Virus record (IMG/VR): IMGVR_UViG_3300027996_000045
Location: 1-54,744 of that record
Length of the DNA: 54,744 bases
Reading direction: 5' to 3' (one strand)
Source: a virus
Position numbers and translations under genes: made by a program. This document shows positions 37,969-46,792 of the stretch, in pieces. Positions within the stretch are counted from its first letter, which is position 1; every line of letters starts with the position of its first letter. The notes beneath the pieces are model-generated. The model did not search any database. It had not been told where the DNA came from and saw nothing but the letters and a program-made list of their open reading frames with translations.

Positions 37969-38749
37969 TCAAACGAGTTCGGTAGGTGGCTTAACCATCC
38001 CGGTTCCTGCGGAGCCGGTAGGGACTAAGTTTGCCGACCCAGCCGTTGAGTACATTCTGGACTTTGCATCGTTCTTTATAAAAGACGCTCTTGATGCTCG
38101 CCTGGCGACAATTCGACCAGCTGGTTTAACTGTAGATGCGGTGCCTGTTCAGAACAGGTTCACCTTCGACCCGATGGAGCCGCAGGGTGTAAACAAGAAG
38201 CTCCCGTTGCCTTGTTTGTTTGTCTACTGGACGGGCAAGTCGGAGCGAATCATTCACTCAAGCCTTCTTCAGTACCGCAAAAGAACATTGGGTCTGATGT
38301 ATGCCTACGAGGAGCTTCCTAGCTTTGCTTCTTTGGACGAAAGGCGAGGCTGGAGCAACGCGGTTGACGCGGCTCTTCATAAGATGAGCGAGAGGCAGCT
38401 CCACCCAGACTACACTCCACCTGGAGGAAGCCCAGGCATGTCTCTTTACCAAGCACTTGCGCCCCTTGGCGTTATCTGCTGGAAGTACCTAGGAGGACAG
38501 TCTGGTCGCTTTGGGATCGACCAGGGACCCAACGCGGCTCGTGCCGCTAAAAAGCGCTCAGGTCGCGACTGGCCGGCTGTCATGGGCATGTTCGAGGTGA
38601 CTGAGAGGATTCAGCAGGAGACTATGGTTGACCCAGACGACGTCACCACCGATATTGCGATGGGCATCTACGGTGGCAGCGAGAGCGACCAGACCCAAAA
38701 GATTATGGACCGCTTCTTGCCGGCTCCAGATGGCACGGAAGAGTTGTAA
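37961..38749 (+). CDS. Neck/tail-terminator candidate
   Basis: The 262 aa product (GTG start) has helical and beta segments (AVEYILDFASFFIKDALDAR, LPCLFVYWTGKSERI). It occupies the position of the Mu gp37-like tail terminator between connector and sheath genes. No clear family signature. Confidence 0.5.
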   Translation: MPSQTSSVGGLTIPVPAEPVGTKFADPAVEYILDFASFFIKDALDARLATIRPAGLTVDAVPVQNRFTFDPMEPQGVNKKLPLPCLFVYWTGKSERIIHSSLLQYRKRTLGLMYAYEELPSFASLDERRGWSNAVDAALHKMSERQLHPDYTPPGGSPGMSLYQALAPLGVICWKYLGGQSGRFGIDQGPNAARAAKKRSGRDWPAVMGMFEVTERIQQETMVDPDDVTTDIAMGIYGGSESDQTQKIMDRFLPAPDGTEEL

Positions 38750-39264
38750 TGGCAAACCCAAGAAGAGCTGCAACAGTCAGGACAAGCATTGCCGCGATGG
38801 AAGCGGACTTTGGTCCTAAGATTACGCACTACAACTCTCCGCTCGACAAGCCTCGGTTGTACCGATGGTCTGTTGGGGCGACAGACACCATCGACAATGT
38901 GGCAGTCCTTGGTCATAACGGCGGCACGCCTGGTCGCTGGTTCTTGGTACGAGACAGCATTAAGGGCGCAGACCTAACTGACGCGGACGAGACGCTCACC
39001 GTTGGTGGGAACTTCTTCCGAGTCCTCCCGGCTGCGACTCCCCTTACGGCCCCCCGCACGATGACGATAAGCGCATCGAACGCTGCAGCCGGTGACATCA
39101 TCCACATCCTTCGGCAGGGTCTCGGAGCTTTTGCCATGGTGATCGACAACGGTGGCCCTGCAGTTGGTACGGTGTTCACTCTTCCTGCCTCACAGTCTTG
39201 GTGGGCGAGGGTGTACTTTGACGGAGCAAACTGGATCGCGCACAGCGCGGGTCAGCTTCCATAG
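38749..39264 (+). CDS. Beta-rich neck or head-fibre protein
   Basis: The 171 aa product has a short basic helix and then a beta-rich C-terminal domain (RTMTISASNAAAGDIIHILR, FTLPASQSWWARVYFDG, ANWIAHSAGQLP). The ending is the style of small fibre tips or whisker-like proteins. Function unknown. Confidence 0.5.
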   Translation: MANPRRAATVRTSIAAMEADFGPKITHYNSPLDKPRLYRWSVGATDTIDNVAVLGHNGGTPGRWFLVRDSIKGADLTDADETLTVGGNFFRVLPAATPLTAPRTMTISASNAAAGDIIHILRQGLGAFAMVIDNGGPAVGTVFTLPASQSWWARVYFDGANWIAHSAGQLP

Positions 39265-39272
39265 GAGAGAAC

Positions 39273-39578
39273 ATGAAAAGATTTATGGTGCTTGAAGGCA
39301 TCGACAAGGTTTTGGTGCCGGACCCGTTCGCTGAAGATCCGCATCGTATGATTGGCCAGCAACGAAAGAGCTTGGAAGACCGCAAGGGCAAAGCCCGAAG
39401 CGAGCAGTACAAGACGATCAAGCGCGTATATCCATGGCATGCATATCTCGTTAAAAACGTGATGAAAGGCTGCCTCAAACAACATGGTAAAGCCTTCGTG
39501 GCTGAGTCACTGGAACAAGCAATGAAAAAACTACAGGACAAACCGTCCCGTTCAACCAAGTCTAAGGGAGGTGAATGA
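39273..39578 (+). CDS. Small basic protein before sheath gene
   Basis: The 101 aa product (MKRFMVLEGIDKVLVPDPFA) is basic and helical. It overlaps the sheath start by 4 bases (ATGATG). In Mu-type phages a small protein lies here; the role is unknown. Confidence 0.55.
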   Translation: MKRFMVLEGIDKVLVPDPFAEDPHRMIGQQRKSLEDRKGKARSEQYKTIKRVYPWHAYLVKNVMKGCLKQHGKAFVAESLEQAMKKLQDKPSRSTKSKGGE

Positions 39579-41152
39579 TGGCTCTTACAGGCATCGATCC
39601 GTTCGACCCGACGCCAGCAACCCGGCGTGAACTTATTTTCGGCGCAGGCCTCTCAAGTACGGGACCTGACCGCCAAGTTCTTCTTTACGGCAACAAGCAA
39701 GCAACAGGTAGCGAGACTCTCGACACCCTAAGCGACACGCCGATTGCAGACGACTCGGACGCAATTGCCCGCTTCGGTGAGCGCAGCGAGCTGTACAACA
39801 TGTACCGCAAGTATGTCGCCATCGACTCCGGCGCGACCATCTTTGGCATCGCGGTGACTGAGTCAGGTGGCAGTGCAGCTACTTGCGAGCTGACTTTTGT
39901 CGGCGGCGCTACAGCAGCAAGCACTCTTGAGGTGTTCATCACTGGAGTCAAAGTGTCGGTGCCCATCTCGGCAGGCGACACCGTCTCTCAGATTGCCACT
40001 GCAACCGCAGATGCCATCAACAGCGGCGATGACGGCAAGCTGATGGTCACAGCATTAGCAGCTCTCGGTGTTGTCACCATCACGCACATCCACCCCGGAC
40101 CTCGCGGCGACTTCGTCATTGGAGACGCTCCAGCGACTTTTGGCATCCGAGCAAGTTTCACCAAAGACGCTACGACAACGGTGACCAAAGGTGCTGTCGT
40201 AGCTGGCGTCACCGACGACATCGCTACCGATGCTATCCAAAGCGCGATGAACAGTGAGATTTATTATCACGTTGTACCGTGGAGCACCAACGACGGCGCA
40301 GGCGGTGTCGGTCCTAACTATGTTATCGGAGATTCTGACGAGCACATCGGAGAGCTGAAGTTTAACATTCTGCAGCAGAACCTTCCGATCAACGGCAAAG
40401 AGCAAACCTTGACTATGGGCCACATCGGTACCGTGGCAGCAGTCAGAAGTGTAGGCATCAAGCTAAACAGCGTGTTTGCATTCTGTTTCCACTCAGAGGG
40501 CAACGACCTGACGCCAGGTATGCTTGCAGCGCACAACGCAGCGGTTGTTCGCAGTCAGCAAATCACTCAGCCTGCAGCTAACTTCGCTGGTTATACGCAG
40601 ACTGACAACACGCTCTACAGCATCCCGGCTCCATTCACCATTGGCAACCGACCGACCTCGACTGAGATTCGTCTGTTGCTGAACAATGGTATCTGCCCGA
40701 TTGCCTTCCGCCCGAATGGCACCCCTTACCTGGTGCGGTTCATCACCTCAAGCAACGAGAACTCGTCTGGCAATAAAGACTACCGAGCTCGCCCCGGTCA
40801 CGTCACGAGTGTCGTTTCGTTTGCATGGGGTCAGGTAAAGCAGCGTTGGGAGCAAACCAAGCAACCGTTCGTTTCTGAGGACCCTGTTGAGGGACAGAAG
40901 CCAACCGCCAGGACGACCACGCCGCTTCGTATCAACGCTCTTATTAAGAGCGTCATCGACGACCTTGTATCCAGCAAGCCGCTCGGTGTTTACGACGGAC
41001 CAATCTTGGCGCCCGACAAGATTGAACAAATGAAGAACAGCGTTGTTGTCAGCAAGTTTACGGCTGGCATTAGCGCCCAGGTGGACTTCGTAGCCGTTGA
41101 GCACCTGTACAAAGGCGAGTTTACTATTCGCGAGACTGGTGAGGCTTACTAA
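39575..41152 (+). CDS. Tail sheath protein
   Basis: The 525 aa product matches contractile sheaths of the Mu gpL type: DRQVLLYGNKQATGSETLDT, AIARFGERSELYNMYRKYVA, a mid domain with SGGSAATCELTFVGG repeats, RSQQITQPAANF, and the C-terminal YKGEFTIRETGEAY. It surrounds the tube and contracts at infection. Confidence 0.85.
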   Translation: MMALTGIDPFDPTPATRRELIFGAGLSSTGPDRQVLLYGNKQATGSETLDTLSDTPIADDSDAIARFGERSELYNMYRKYVAIDSGATIFGIAVTESGGSAATCELTFVGGATAASTLEVFITGVKVSVPISAGDTVSQIATATADAINSGDDGKLMVTALAALGVVTITHIHPGPRGDFVIGDAPATFGIRASFTKDATTTVTKGAVVAGVTDDIATDAIQSAMNSEIYYHVVPWSTNDGAGGVGPNYVIGDSDEHIGELKFNILQQNLPINGKEQTLTMGHIGTVAAVRSVGIKLNSVFAFCFHSEGNDLTPGMLAAHNAAVVRSQQITQPAANFAGYTQTDNTLYSIPAPFTIGNRPTSTEIRLLLNNGICPIAFRPNGTPYLVRFITSSNENSSGNKDYRARPGHVTSVVSFAWGQVKQRWEQTKQPFVSEDPVEGQKPTARTTTPLRINALIKSVIDDLVSSKPLGVYDGPILAPDKIEQMKNSVVVSKFTAGISAQVDFVAVEHLYKGEFTIRETGEAY

Positions 41153-41523
41153 TGGCTCTATACAGAGAAATCTTCCTGTTTGCCAACGGCATCCTCTTGG
41201 CCGAGAACACAACGGTCGAGACGGCGCTCGAGGCAGACATTCAGGATGTTACGACCACGGTCAAGAACTGGGCTGGCATCACGCCCGCTCCTATTGTTCG
41301 CACCATCACCGCGTCCAACGTTGTTCCGTTGCCTGGCGTGGAGTTCGACTTTGAAGAAAAGATGCTTTTCTCAGAGGAGGTCGAGATGATGATGCAAGAG
41401 GGCGGCAGCGGCAAAAAGTGTGTGTCGAAGGGCTACATTGTCAACGTGCCTCGAAGCGCTGGTGTGGGAGCTACCACTACCATCAGCTTCACGTTCCGGG
41501 GAACACCTAGCAAGTTCGAGTAA
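41152..41523 (+). CDS. Tail tube protein 1
   Basis: The 123 aa product has the small beta-barrel tube style: NGILLAENTTVETALEADIQ, TASNVVPLPGVEFDFE, VPRSAGVGATTTISFTFRG. It follows the sheath gene directly. A second, related protein follows it (41524), so this phage has two tube-type proteins. Confidence 0.7.
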   Translation: MALYREIFLFANGILLAENTTVETALEADIQDVTTTVKNWAGITPAPIVRTITASNVVPLPGVEFDFEEKMLFSEEVEMMMQEGGSGKKCVSKGYIVNVPRSAGVGATTTISFTFRGTPSKFE

Positions 41524-41913
41524 ATGCCTCTCTATAACCAGGCGTATGTTTACATTGATGGGCAGCTTTTGGCTGAGAACACCACTGTTGCTACGCACAT
41601 GGAGAGGTCTTCTACCGACATATTCTCAATCACCGGCAACTACGAGGGGCAAGACGTTGGTCCTTTCATTCGCATAATCGAAGCGACCAACGTCTTCCCT
41701 GCTGCCGGCGGAGACATCAACTACGAGAAGCTGATGTTCGACAACACAACGATTGAGATGATGATAACAGATGCTGGCACTGATCAGTTGTTTGAGACCG
41801 GCGGAACAGTCGTGTCGACAGGACGAATTGTGAGTGTTACGCGGTCGGCTGGTGTAGGAAAAAACTACTCTATCAGTTTTACCTTTAAGGGGTCCGCATC
41901 GTCTTTTGAGTGA
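41524..41913 (+). CDS. Tail tube protein 2 (paralogue)
   Basis: The 129 aa product shares LLAENTTV near the N-terminus, EATNVFP in the middle and SVTRSAGVG...SISFTFKG with the preceding protein, so the two arose by tandem duplication. One could build the tube and the other a tube-initiator or terminator ring at the baseplate or neck. Confidence 0.65.
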   Translation: MPLYNQAYVYIDGQLLAENTTVATHMERSSTDIFSITGNYEGQDVGPFIRIIEATNVFPAAGGDINYEKLMFDNTTIEMMITDAGTDQLFETGGTVVSTGRIVSVTRSAGVGKNYSISFTFKGSASSFE

Positions 41914-42511
41914 CGTCACTAGACAGCCGCCTGAAGACATACCTCCAGAAAAACTGTTCAGGCTGATAACTCGGAGGCCGTATCCTGTTGCTCCAATAGG
42001 AGTCAGGATACGAGGAGCGGAGAGCATTGCCTTGAGCGTCAGGGCAATAACTTGGTCGGAAGAAGTGGAGGTAAGAGACTTCTGCTCAGAAAAAGAAAAC
42101 TCTCTAGCCCTTGCCTACATAAGCAAATGCCTAATGGCAGATGGAGAGCAAGCGTTCTCGTCTTACGAAGAAGCATCCATGCTGAACGAGAGTGAGATAT
42201 CTAGGCTAGAGCCAGATGTTGTCAATGCTCTTTCAAGAATATGCCCTTCGTTCTTCAGGAGTGATTGCGAAGCGTGGCTGTCAGCTCTTTACGCTGGAGC
42301 AAAAGACTTCTCTAATATCCACGCTGTTTTACTTGCTTCGTCTTGTCTTGAAGATGGCATGTCGGGTTCAGCAACAAGGCCAGACAGATTTTACGGCATG
42401 CCTTTGCTTGAATTGACCGAGGGTCATGTATTAGCATTTCGCTCAGCATGCAAAGTTATATGGGAGGCTCGCGATGAGCACCGTGAGCGGTCAAAAACAA
42501 AACGACGTTAA
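41906..42511 (+). CDS. Tail protein, possible assembly chaperone
   Basis: The product is 201 aa from TTG at 41906, overlapping the previous stop. It is helical (YISKCLMADGEQAFSSYEEA, LSALYAGAKDFSNIHAVLLA) and resembles in position the chaperone genes between tube and tape measure. Start uncertain. Overlaps the next gene by 38 bases. Confidence 0.5.
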   Translation: MSDVTRQPPEDIPPEKLFRLITRRPYPVAPIGVRIRGAESIALSVRAITWSEEVEVRDFCSEKENSLALAYISKCLMADGEQAFSSYEEASMLNESEISRLEPDVVNALSRICPSFFRSDCEAWLSALYAGAKDFSNIHAVLLASSCLEDGMSGSATRPDRFYGMPLLELTEGHVLAFRSACKVIWEARDEHRERSKTKRR

Positions 42512-43142
42512 GAGCAAACTAGCCCTGGCCATCGAGTCTCGACCGCGCATTGCGCACGAGTTCGAGGTTCAGGGCTTTTTCGGTTTGGGCGAAAGCCCAA
42601 TTATGAAAGTTGCTGTTTGGGTCAATGTTAAGTCTGAGCAAGACTCTGCTCTTGCTTCTGCTTACCAGGTGGTTGACCGTCTAACTTTAGAAAGCAAGCG
42701 AGCCGCCGATGATGAAGATATTTTGGTGGATGCCAAGACCACTCAGATTTTGTTCAAGGCGTGCCGCAGAGCTGAAGAAGGTGACAAGGGATCTGGCTAC
42801 AAGTACCCAGCTTTTCCTTCGCCTGAGTGGATGCGTCAGAACCTGACGACAGACCAGCTGGGCGTTCTTCTTAATCTTTACCATGAGGTTAGGCGTCGAG
42901 AGGCCCCAGTTACTTGGGAGATATCGAATGAGTCTGTCTTGTCTCTTTACGCAATCTGCTCAGACTACAGCCAATCAGAGATGGCTACGACTCTGCTTTC
43001 TGTCCAAAGCAGGGAGTGGCTTCAGCAGGCATTCATATTACTAAGTCAAATTCACGCGGAAAAACTCGATGATAAAAGTCAGCTTGACAAGCCTGGAGAC
43101 GGAGCACCTGAAGTGGAAGAAGAGGTTGAGCGAGACGACTGA
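42474..43142 (+). CDS. Tail assembly chaperone (N part)
   Basis: The 222 aa product has a beta start (FGLGESPIMKVAVWVNV) and a helical rest ending in an acidic tail (EVEEEVERDD). Located between tube and tape-measure genes and overlapped at its end by another frame, it fits the first of the two tail-assembly chaperones that load on the tape measure. Confidence 0.6.
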   Translation: MSTVSGQKQNDVKSKLALAIESRPRIAHEFEVQGFFGLGESPIMKVAVWVNVKSEQDSALASAYQVVDRLTLESKRAADDEDILVDAKTTQILFKACRRAEEGDKGSGYKYPAFPSPEWMRQNLTTDQLGVLLNLYHEVRRREAPVTWEISNESVLSLYAICSDYSQSEMATTLLSVQSREWLQQAFILLSQIHAEKLDDKSQLDKPGDGAPEVEEEVERDD

Positions 43143-43443
43143 GATCATGCAGGAGGAAGTTGACAGAGCAGCCGCAGGCAACGCGATAAACCACTCATTC
43201 GAAAACTATACCTATCGCCTTCAGAGTTCTCTTCGTGCAGAGGTGATATCTGATTCACCCAACGAATCTCAAGTTGACCTTATAATGGGCGCAACCGACG
43301 ACTGGTCAGAAGAAAAGAAAAACACAAGCTCTAAGTACGCGAAAATAGTTTACGACAACGGAAGAAACCCACAGTTCGACGGCAACGCTGAGGCGGCTTC
43401 GGAGAAAATACTAGAATCCTTTAATCGACCAGTTTCTGAATAA
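43069..43443 (+). CDS. Tail assembly chaperone (C part, other frame)
   Basis: The 124 aa product overlaps the preceding gene by 74 bases. The local ribosome site before its ATG is poor. An AAAAA run at 43057-43061 just before the overlap could allow a -2 slip, giving an extended chaperone as in Mu. Independent initiation remains possible. Confidence 0.5.
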   Translation: MIKVSLTSLETEHLKWKKRLSETTEIMQEEVDRAAAGNAINHSFENYTYRLQSSLRAEVISDSPNESQVDLIMGATDDWSEEKKNTSSKYAKIVYDNGRNPQFDGNAEAASEKILESFNRPVSE

Positions 43444-45842
43444 TGCCTGAGATTAGATACACATTTACCGCTTCAGACGCAAACACGGTTGTTGCGGCTT
43501 TTAACAGCATTGAGCAGGCTGCAAAAAAGTCGACTCGTGCTGTTATAGATCAGGGTAAAGCGAATGCGAAGGCGACTAAGGGACCCGCTGGCGGACAGAA
43601 TACGAGTTCCCAGAAGACGAGGGATGCAAAAAGGGCCGCAGCTAATCGACATAGAGAAGAGATAAGACAAGCTAAAGCTGCCGCAAAAGAGCTTGAGAAT
43701 ATTGCGAAAAAAAAAGCAAGGACCGAAGAGAGAATTCACAAAGGCCACTTGCGCCGAAAGCTAAGGGCTGTAGACCGCCACATTGCTGACAGAAAAAGAG
43801 CAGAGAAAAAAGCTCAGCAAGACGCCATAAGAGCTGAGCGAGACGCTCAAAGAGCCTCGGACAGAATAAGAAGAGGGCGCCGCCGAATGATGATGCGCGC
43901 CGGCGGATACGTTGGCCGAGGCATAATGAGGGCGGGCCGATACGCAGCGACTGCAGCGCTTGGGGTAGCCGCTGCTTCTGCCAGAGAGGGCGTATCTTTA
44001 GAGAACCAAGCTCAAAGGCTAGCCATTAAAGGTCAGACCGGTGTCCTAAAAGGCCAAAGGCTTACCGGCAAAGATCTTGAAAGAAACGCAAGAGGCGTCG
44101 CAGCCTTAACCCCAGGTGTCAAAGCCTCAGGGGTGCTAGAGGGAATGGGCTCATTTGTCCAGAAAGTAGGACGAGTAGATGTTGCCAAAGACTTCTCAGG
44201 CTTGATGGCCAAAGTCTCGATGGCAACCGGAGCCTCAATGAGAGACATCGGCTCCTCGATGGCAGACATGTTTCAGAAGTTCGACGTTAAAACCGTGGAC
44301 GACATGGCAAACGTCATGGCTACATTGAATGTCCAGGGCAAGAAAGGTGCATTCGAGCTTTCTGACATGGCGAAGTACCTTCCCAAGATAGCTGCTGCGG
44401 GAAAAGTTTTTGGTGTCGAGGGCGCCCAAGGAGCAAAGACGCTAGGTGGAGTTCTTCAGCTGATCAGAACGGGCACAGGAACAGGAGCAGAAGCTGGAAC
44501 CGCCGCTGTCAACCTCATGGAAGAGATGAGCATGAAGCGAGGGAACATTAAAAAAGCTACTGGGCGCGAAGTTAACAACGACATTGTTGAGAATATTGTC
44601 TCAATTGCTCAAGCAACGGGTGGCACAACACAAGGCCTAGACCAGTTCAAGTTCCAAAAGAGGGCTCGTCGAGCGATGAACCCATTTGTTGCGATGTTCA
44701 GGGACTTCAAAAAAGAATCAGGAAGCGCTGCAAAAGCGACCAAGATGCTCCGAGAAGCCATCATGAACGCCGTCCGGGCGAAAGGGGCAGAGGAGGAGAT
44801 GGATAAGGATGCACAAAGAGCATCAAAAACCACTCAGTCTCAGATGACTCATGCTTGGAATTCAATATCTGCCAGCTTAAACGAGTCTCTTATGCCAGCG
44901 GTTTTAAGCGTTGCAAAAACGCTCTCTAGTGTAGCCGGCAACACGAACTTGTTCGAGCAGCTAGGGACAGCAATAAGCAACGTAATAAAGCTTTTTGGGT
45001 GGCTAGTTAAGACGTTTGGGTCGGATGAGCTGAACAATGAGGTCAAGAGAAACAAAGCCCGTGTCGAAGAAGAGCAGCTAGCAGGCAAGAGCAAAGCGCT
45101 AAAAAAAGCCATGGACGAGGCCGACAAGGGAGAAGACCCAATTGCAAAAAACTGGACAAGGCGAAAGTTTGAAGAAAACGAAGCCAAAAGAAATAAGGCA
45201 GCAAACGTATTCTCAAAAATAGAGACTGGAGGAAGCAGGAACCTTGGCAAGGAGGCTTTCGTAAATAAAGTTGCTGGCATATACGCAAAAGGCCGACTTG
45301 AGCAAGAGGGCTTTGCCATGGACTCAGAAGCTGGCAAGATAATGTATAAAAGATATTATGATCAAGGAGTGGGTAGAGCAGGAAGCGCTTTTGAACAGGT
45401 TAAAAACAAGGAAACTCTTTCAGAGGACCCATTCGATTTTCTAGAAATGCCTTCCTACCGAGGCAACACACAGGCTGGTCACATCGGTGAGAAAGCGGCT
45501 CTTTTTGGGAGCGAAACCGCCTTCTCCTCCGAACTTAGACGCACTGTCCCCGGCATGACTCACCCTTTATCACAAAAAAGTGAAGTAAAAATAGAAGACG
45601 CTATTAGGGAGCTTCTCATTACCCAAAGGGCCAGTGAAACGCTGGGTGGAGAAGAGGGCTCAAAGTCAAGAGAGGCGATGGGTGGAGTAAAAGAGCTTAG
45701 GTCTTTTGTCCCTGGACTAATAACAACGCTTGGGAGCCTTGATAGCGCGGTCAGTACAACGGCGGCAAAGATCAAAGAAGCAGCGGGCGGTCTCAAGCCA
45801 GCGGGGAGCGTGGCTCCTGGCGCAGCGAAAGTGGTTCCGTAG
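43443..45842 (+). CDS. Tape measure protein
   Basis: The 799 aa product starts IRYTFTASDANTVVAAFNSI, followed by ~120 residues of basic coiled coil, a Gly/Ala hydrophobic segment (RAGRYAATAALGVAAASA), the VKASGVLEGMGSFVQKVG/ATGASMRDIG region typical of phage tape measures, and a long helical C-terminus. Length suggests a tail of roughly 120 nm at 0.15 nm per residue. Confidence 0.75.
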   Translation: MPEIRYTFTASDANTVVAAFNSIEQAAKKSTRAVIDQGKANAKATKGPAGGQNTSSQKTRDAKRAAANRHREEIRQAKAAAKELENIAKKKARTEERIHKGHLRRKLRAVDRHIADRKRAEKKAQQDAIRAERDAQRASDRIRRGRRRMMMRAGGYVGRGIMRAGRYAATAALGVAAASAREGVSLENQAQRLAIKGQTGVLKGQRLTGKDLERNARGVAALTPGVKASGVLEGMGSFVQKVGRVDVAKDFSGLMAKVSMATGASMRDIGSSMADMFQKFDVKTVDDMANVMATLNVQGKKGAFELSDMAKYLPKIAAAGKVFGVEGAQGAKTLGGVLQLIRTGTGTGAEAGTAAVNLMEEMSMKRGNIKKATGREVNNDIVENIVSIAQATGGTTQGLDQFKFQKRARRAMNPFVAMFRDFKKESGSAAKATKMLREAIMNAVRAKGAEEEMDKDAQRASKTTQSQMTHAWNSISASLNESLMPAVLSVAKTLSSVAGNTNLFEQLGTAISNVIKLFGWLVKTFGSDELNNEVKRNKARVEEEQLAGKSKALKKAMDEADKGEDPIAKNWTRRKFEENEAKRNKAANVFSKIETGGSRNLGKEAFVNKVAGIYAKGRLEQEGFAMDSEAGKIMYKRYYDQGVGRAGSAFEQVKNKETLSEDPFDFLEMPSYRGNTQAGHIGEKAALFGSETAFSSELRRTVPGMTHPLSQKSEVKIEDAIRELLITQRASETLGGEEGSKSREAMGGVKELRSFVPGLITTLGSLDSAVSTTAAKIKEAAGGLKPAGSVAPGAAKVVP

Positions 45843-45844
45843 CA

Positions 45845-46792
45845 ATGCCTGTTTCTCAGCCAGTTACTCCGTTTAACGCACTGCCTAGTCTTGAGGAGTT
45901 CTCTTGGAGAGGCCTTTTGGCACCTCCCTACGACAACGTGTCTTTAAGCGGTGGCTACAACCAGTCTGAGAAGGTTTACCCTTACATCGATGGCTCAGGC
46001 CACGACAACGTTGGCGCGTCGTCCATCCCGATGCAGTTCAAGCTTTACTTTTTGAACAGCCTTCGGAAGGACTTATTCCCCGGACTGTTTCTTGATTGGA
46101 AACTTGCCGTCGTAGAAGACGGGACAGTAGGCGACTTAATTCATCCCATAATTGGAAAAGTAAGAGCTGTTCCAGTTAGCTGGGAGATATCAGCTAAAGC
46201 TTCATCGACAAGTGGCGTGGTCATGACTGTTGGGTTTTCAACCACGGTTGAAGACCCTGAAAAAGAACCTGAATTCAATAACGGGATTGTCTTCGTTTCC
46301 GCTCAAGCTGAGCAGGCCCAGAAAGACCTAGAGGCTCTTGAGATAGATTTCCCAAGCATATCCATCGCAGCCCCTTCCACCAACCCGCTAACGATACGCC
46401 ATCCAGAAGCTCCGTTGCCCAATCTCCTTGACTTAATAAAGAGCATAGAAGGTCAGATATTCTCCAACCGTCTAGCCGTCGAAGGTGTACTCAACCAAGC
46501 AGTTGGGATTGTTGATGGCCTTGTAGATGCCGTCGAAAGACTAAACAGCCACCAGGCTTGGGCTGCTGAGGCCAACTTAAAAGGTCTGAGGAACAGCCTG
46601 GTTGACCTTGGTCAAGCGATAGGCACAACCGCTCGAAAGACAGCTGAGTTTATAATACAAACATCTAGCCCATTGGATGTTGTGGCCAGGCTAACAGGAA
46701 ACACTGTTGGTGAGATAATCACTCTGAACCCCAGCAAGCTTAAAAAGCCCTTCGTCTCAGAGGGTGAGTCGGTTAAGTATTTTGTAGAATGA
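45845..46792 (+). CDS. Baseplate hub protein, Mu gpN-like
   Basis: The 315 aa product begins with FSWRGLLAPPYDNVSL, YPYIDGSG, resembling the DNA-circulation/gpN N-terminal domain (W-R-G-x-x-x-P). The C-terminal end NTVGEIITLNPSKL...YFVE looks like a LysM-type module. It connects tail tube and hub. Confidence 0.6.
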   Translation: MPVSQPVTPFNALPSLEEFSWRGLLAPPYDNVSLSGGYNQSEKVYPYIDGSGHDNVGASSIPMQFKLYFLNSLRKDLFPGLFLDWKLAVVEDGTVGDLIHPIIGKVRAVPVSWEISAKASSTSGVVMTVGFSTTVEDPEKEPEFNNGIVFVSAQAEQAQKDLEALEIDFPSISIAAPSTNPLTIRHPEAPLPNLLDLIKSIEGQIFSNRLAVEGVLNQAVGIVDGLVDAVERLNSHQAWAAEANLKGLRNSLVDLGQAIGTTARKTAEFIIQTSSPLDVVARLTGNTVGEIITLNPSKLKKPFVSEGESVKYFVE

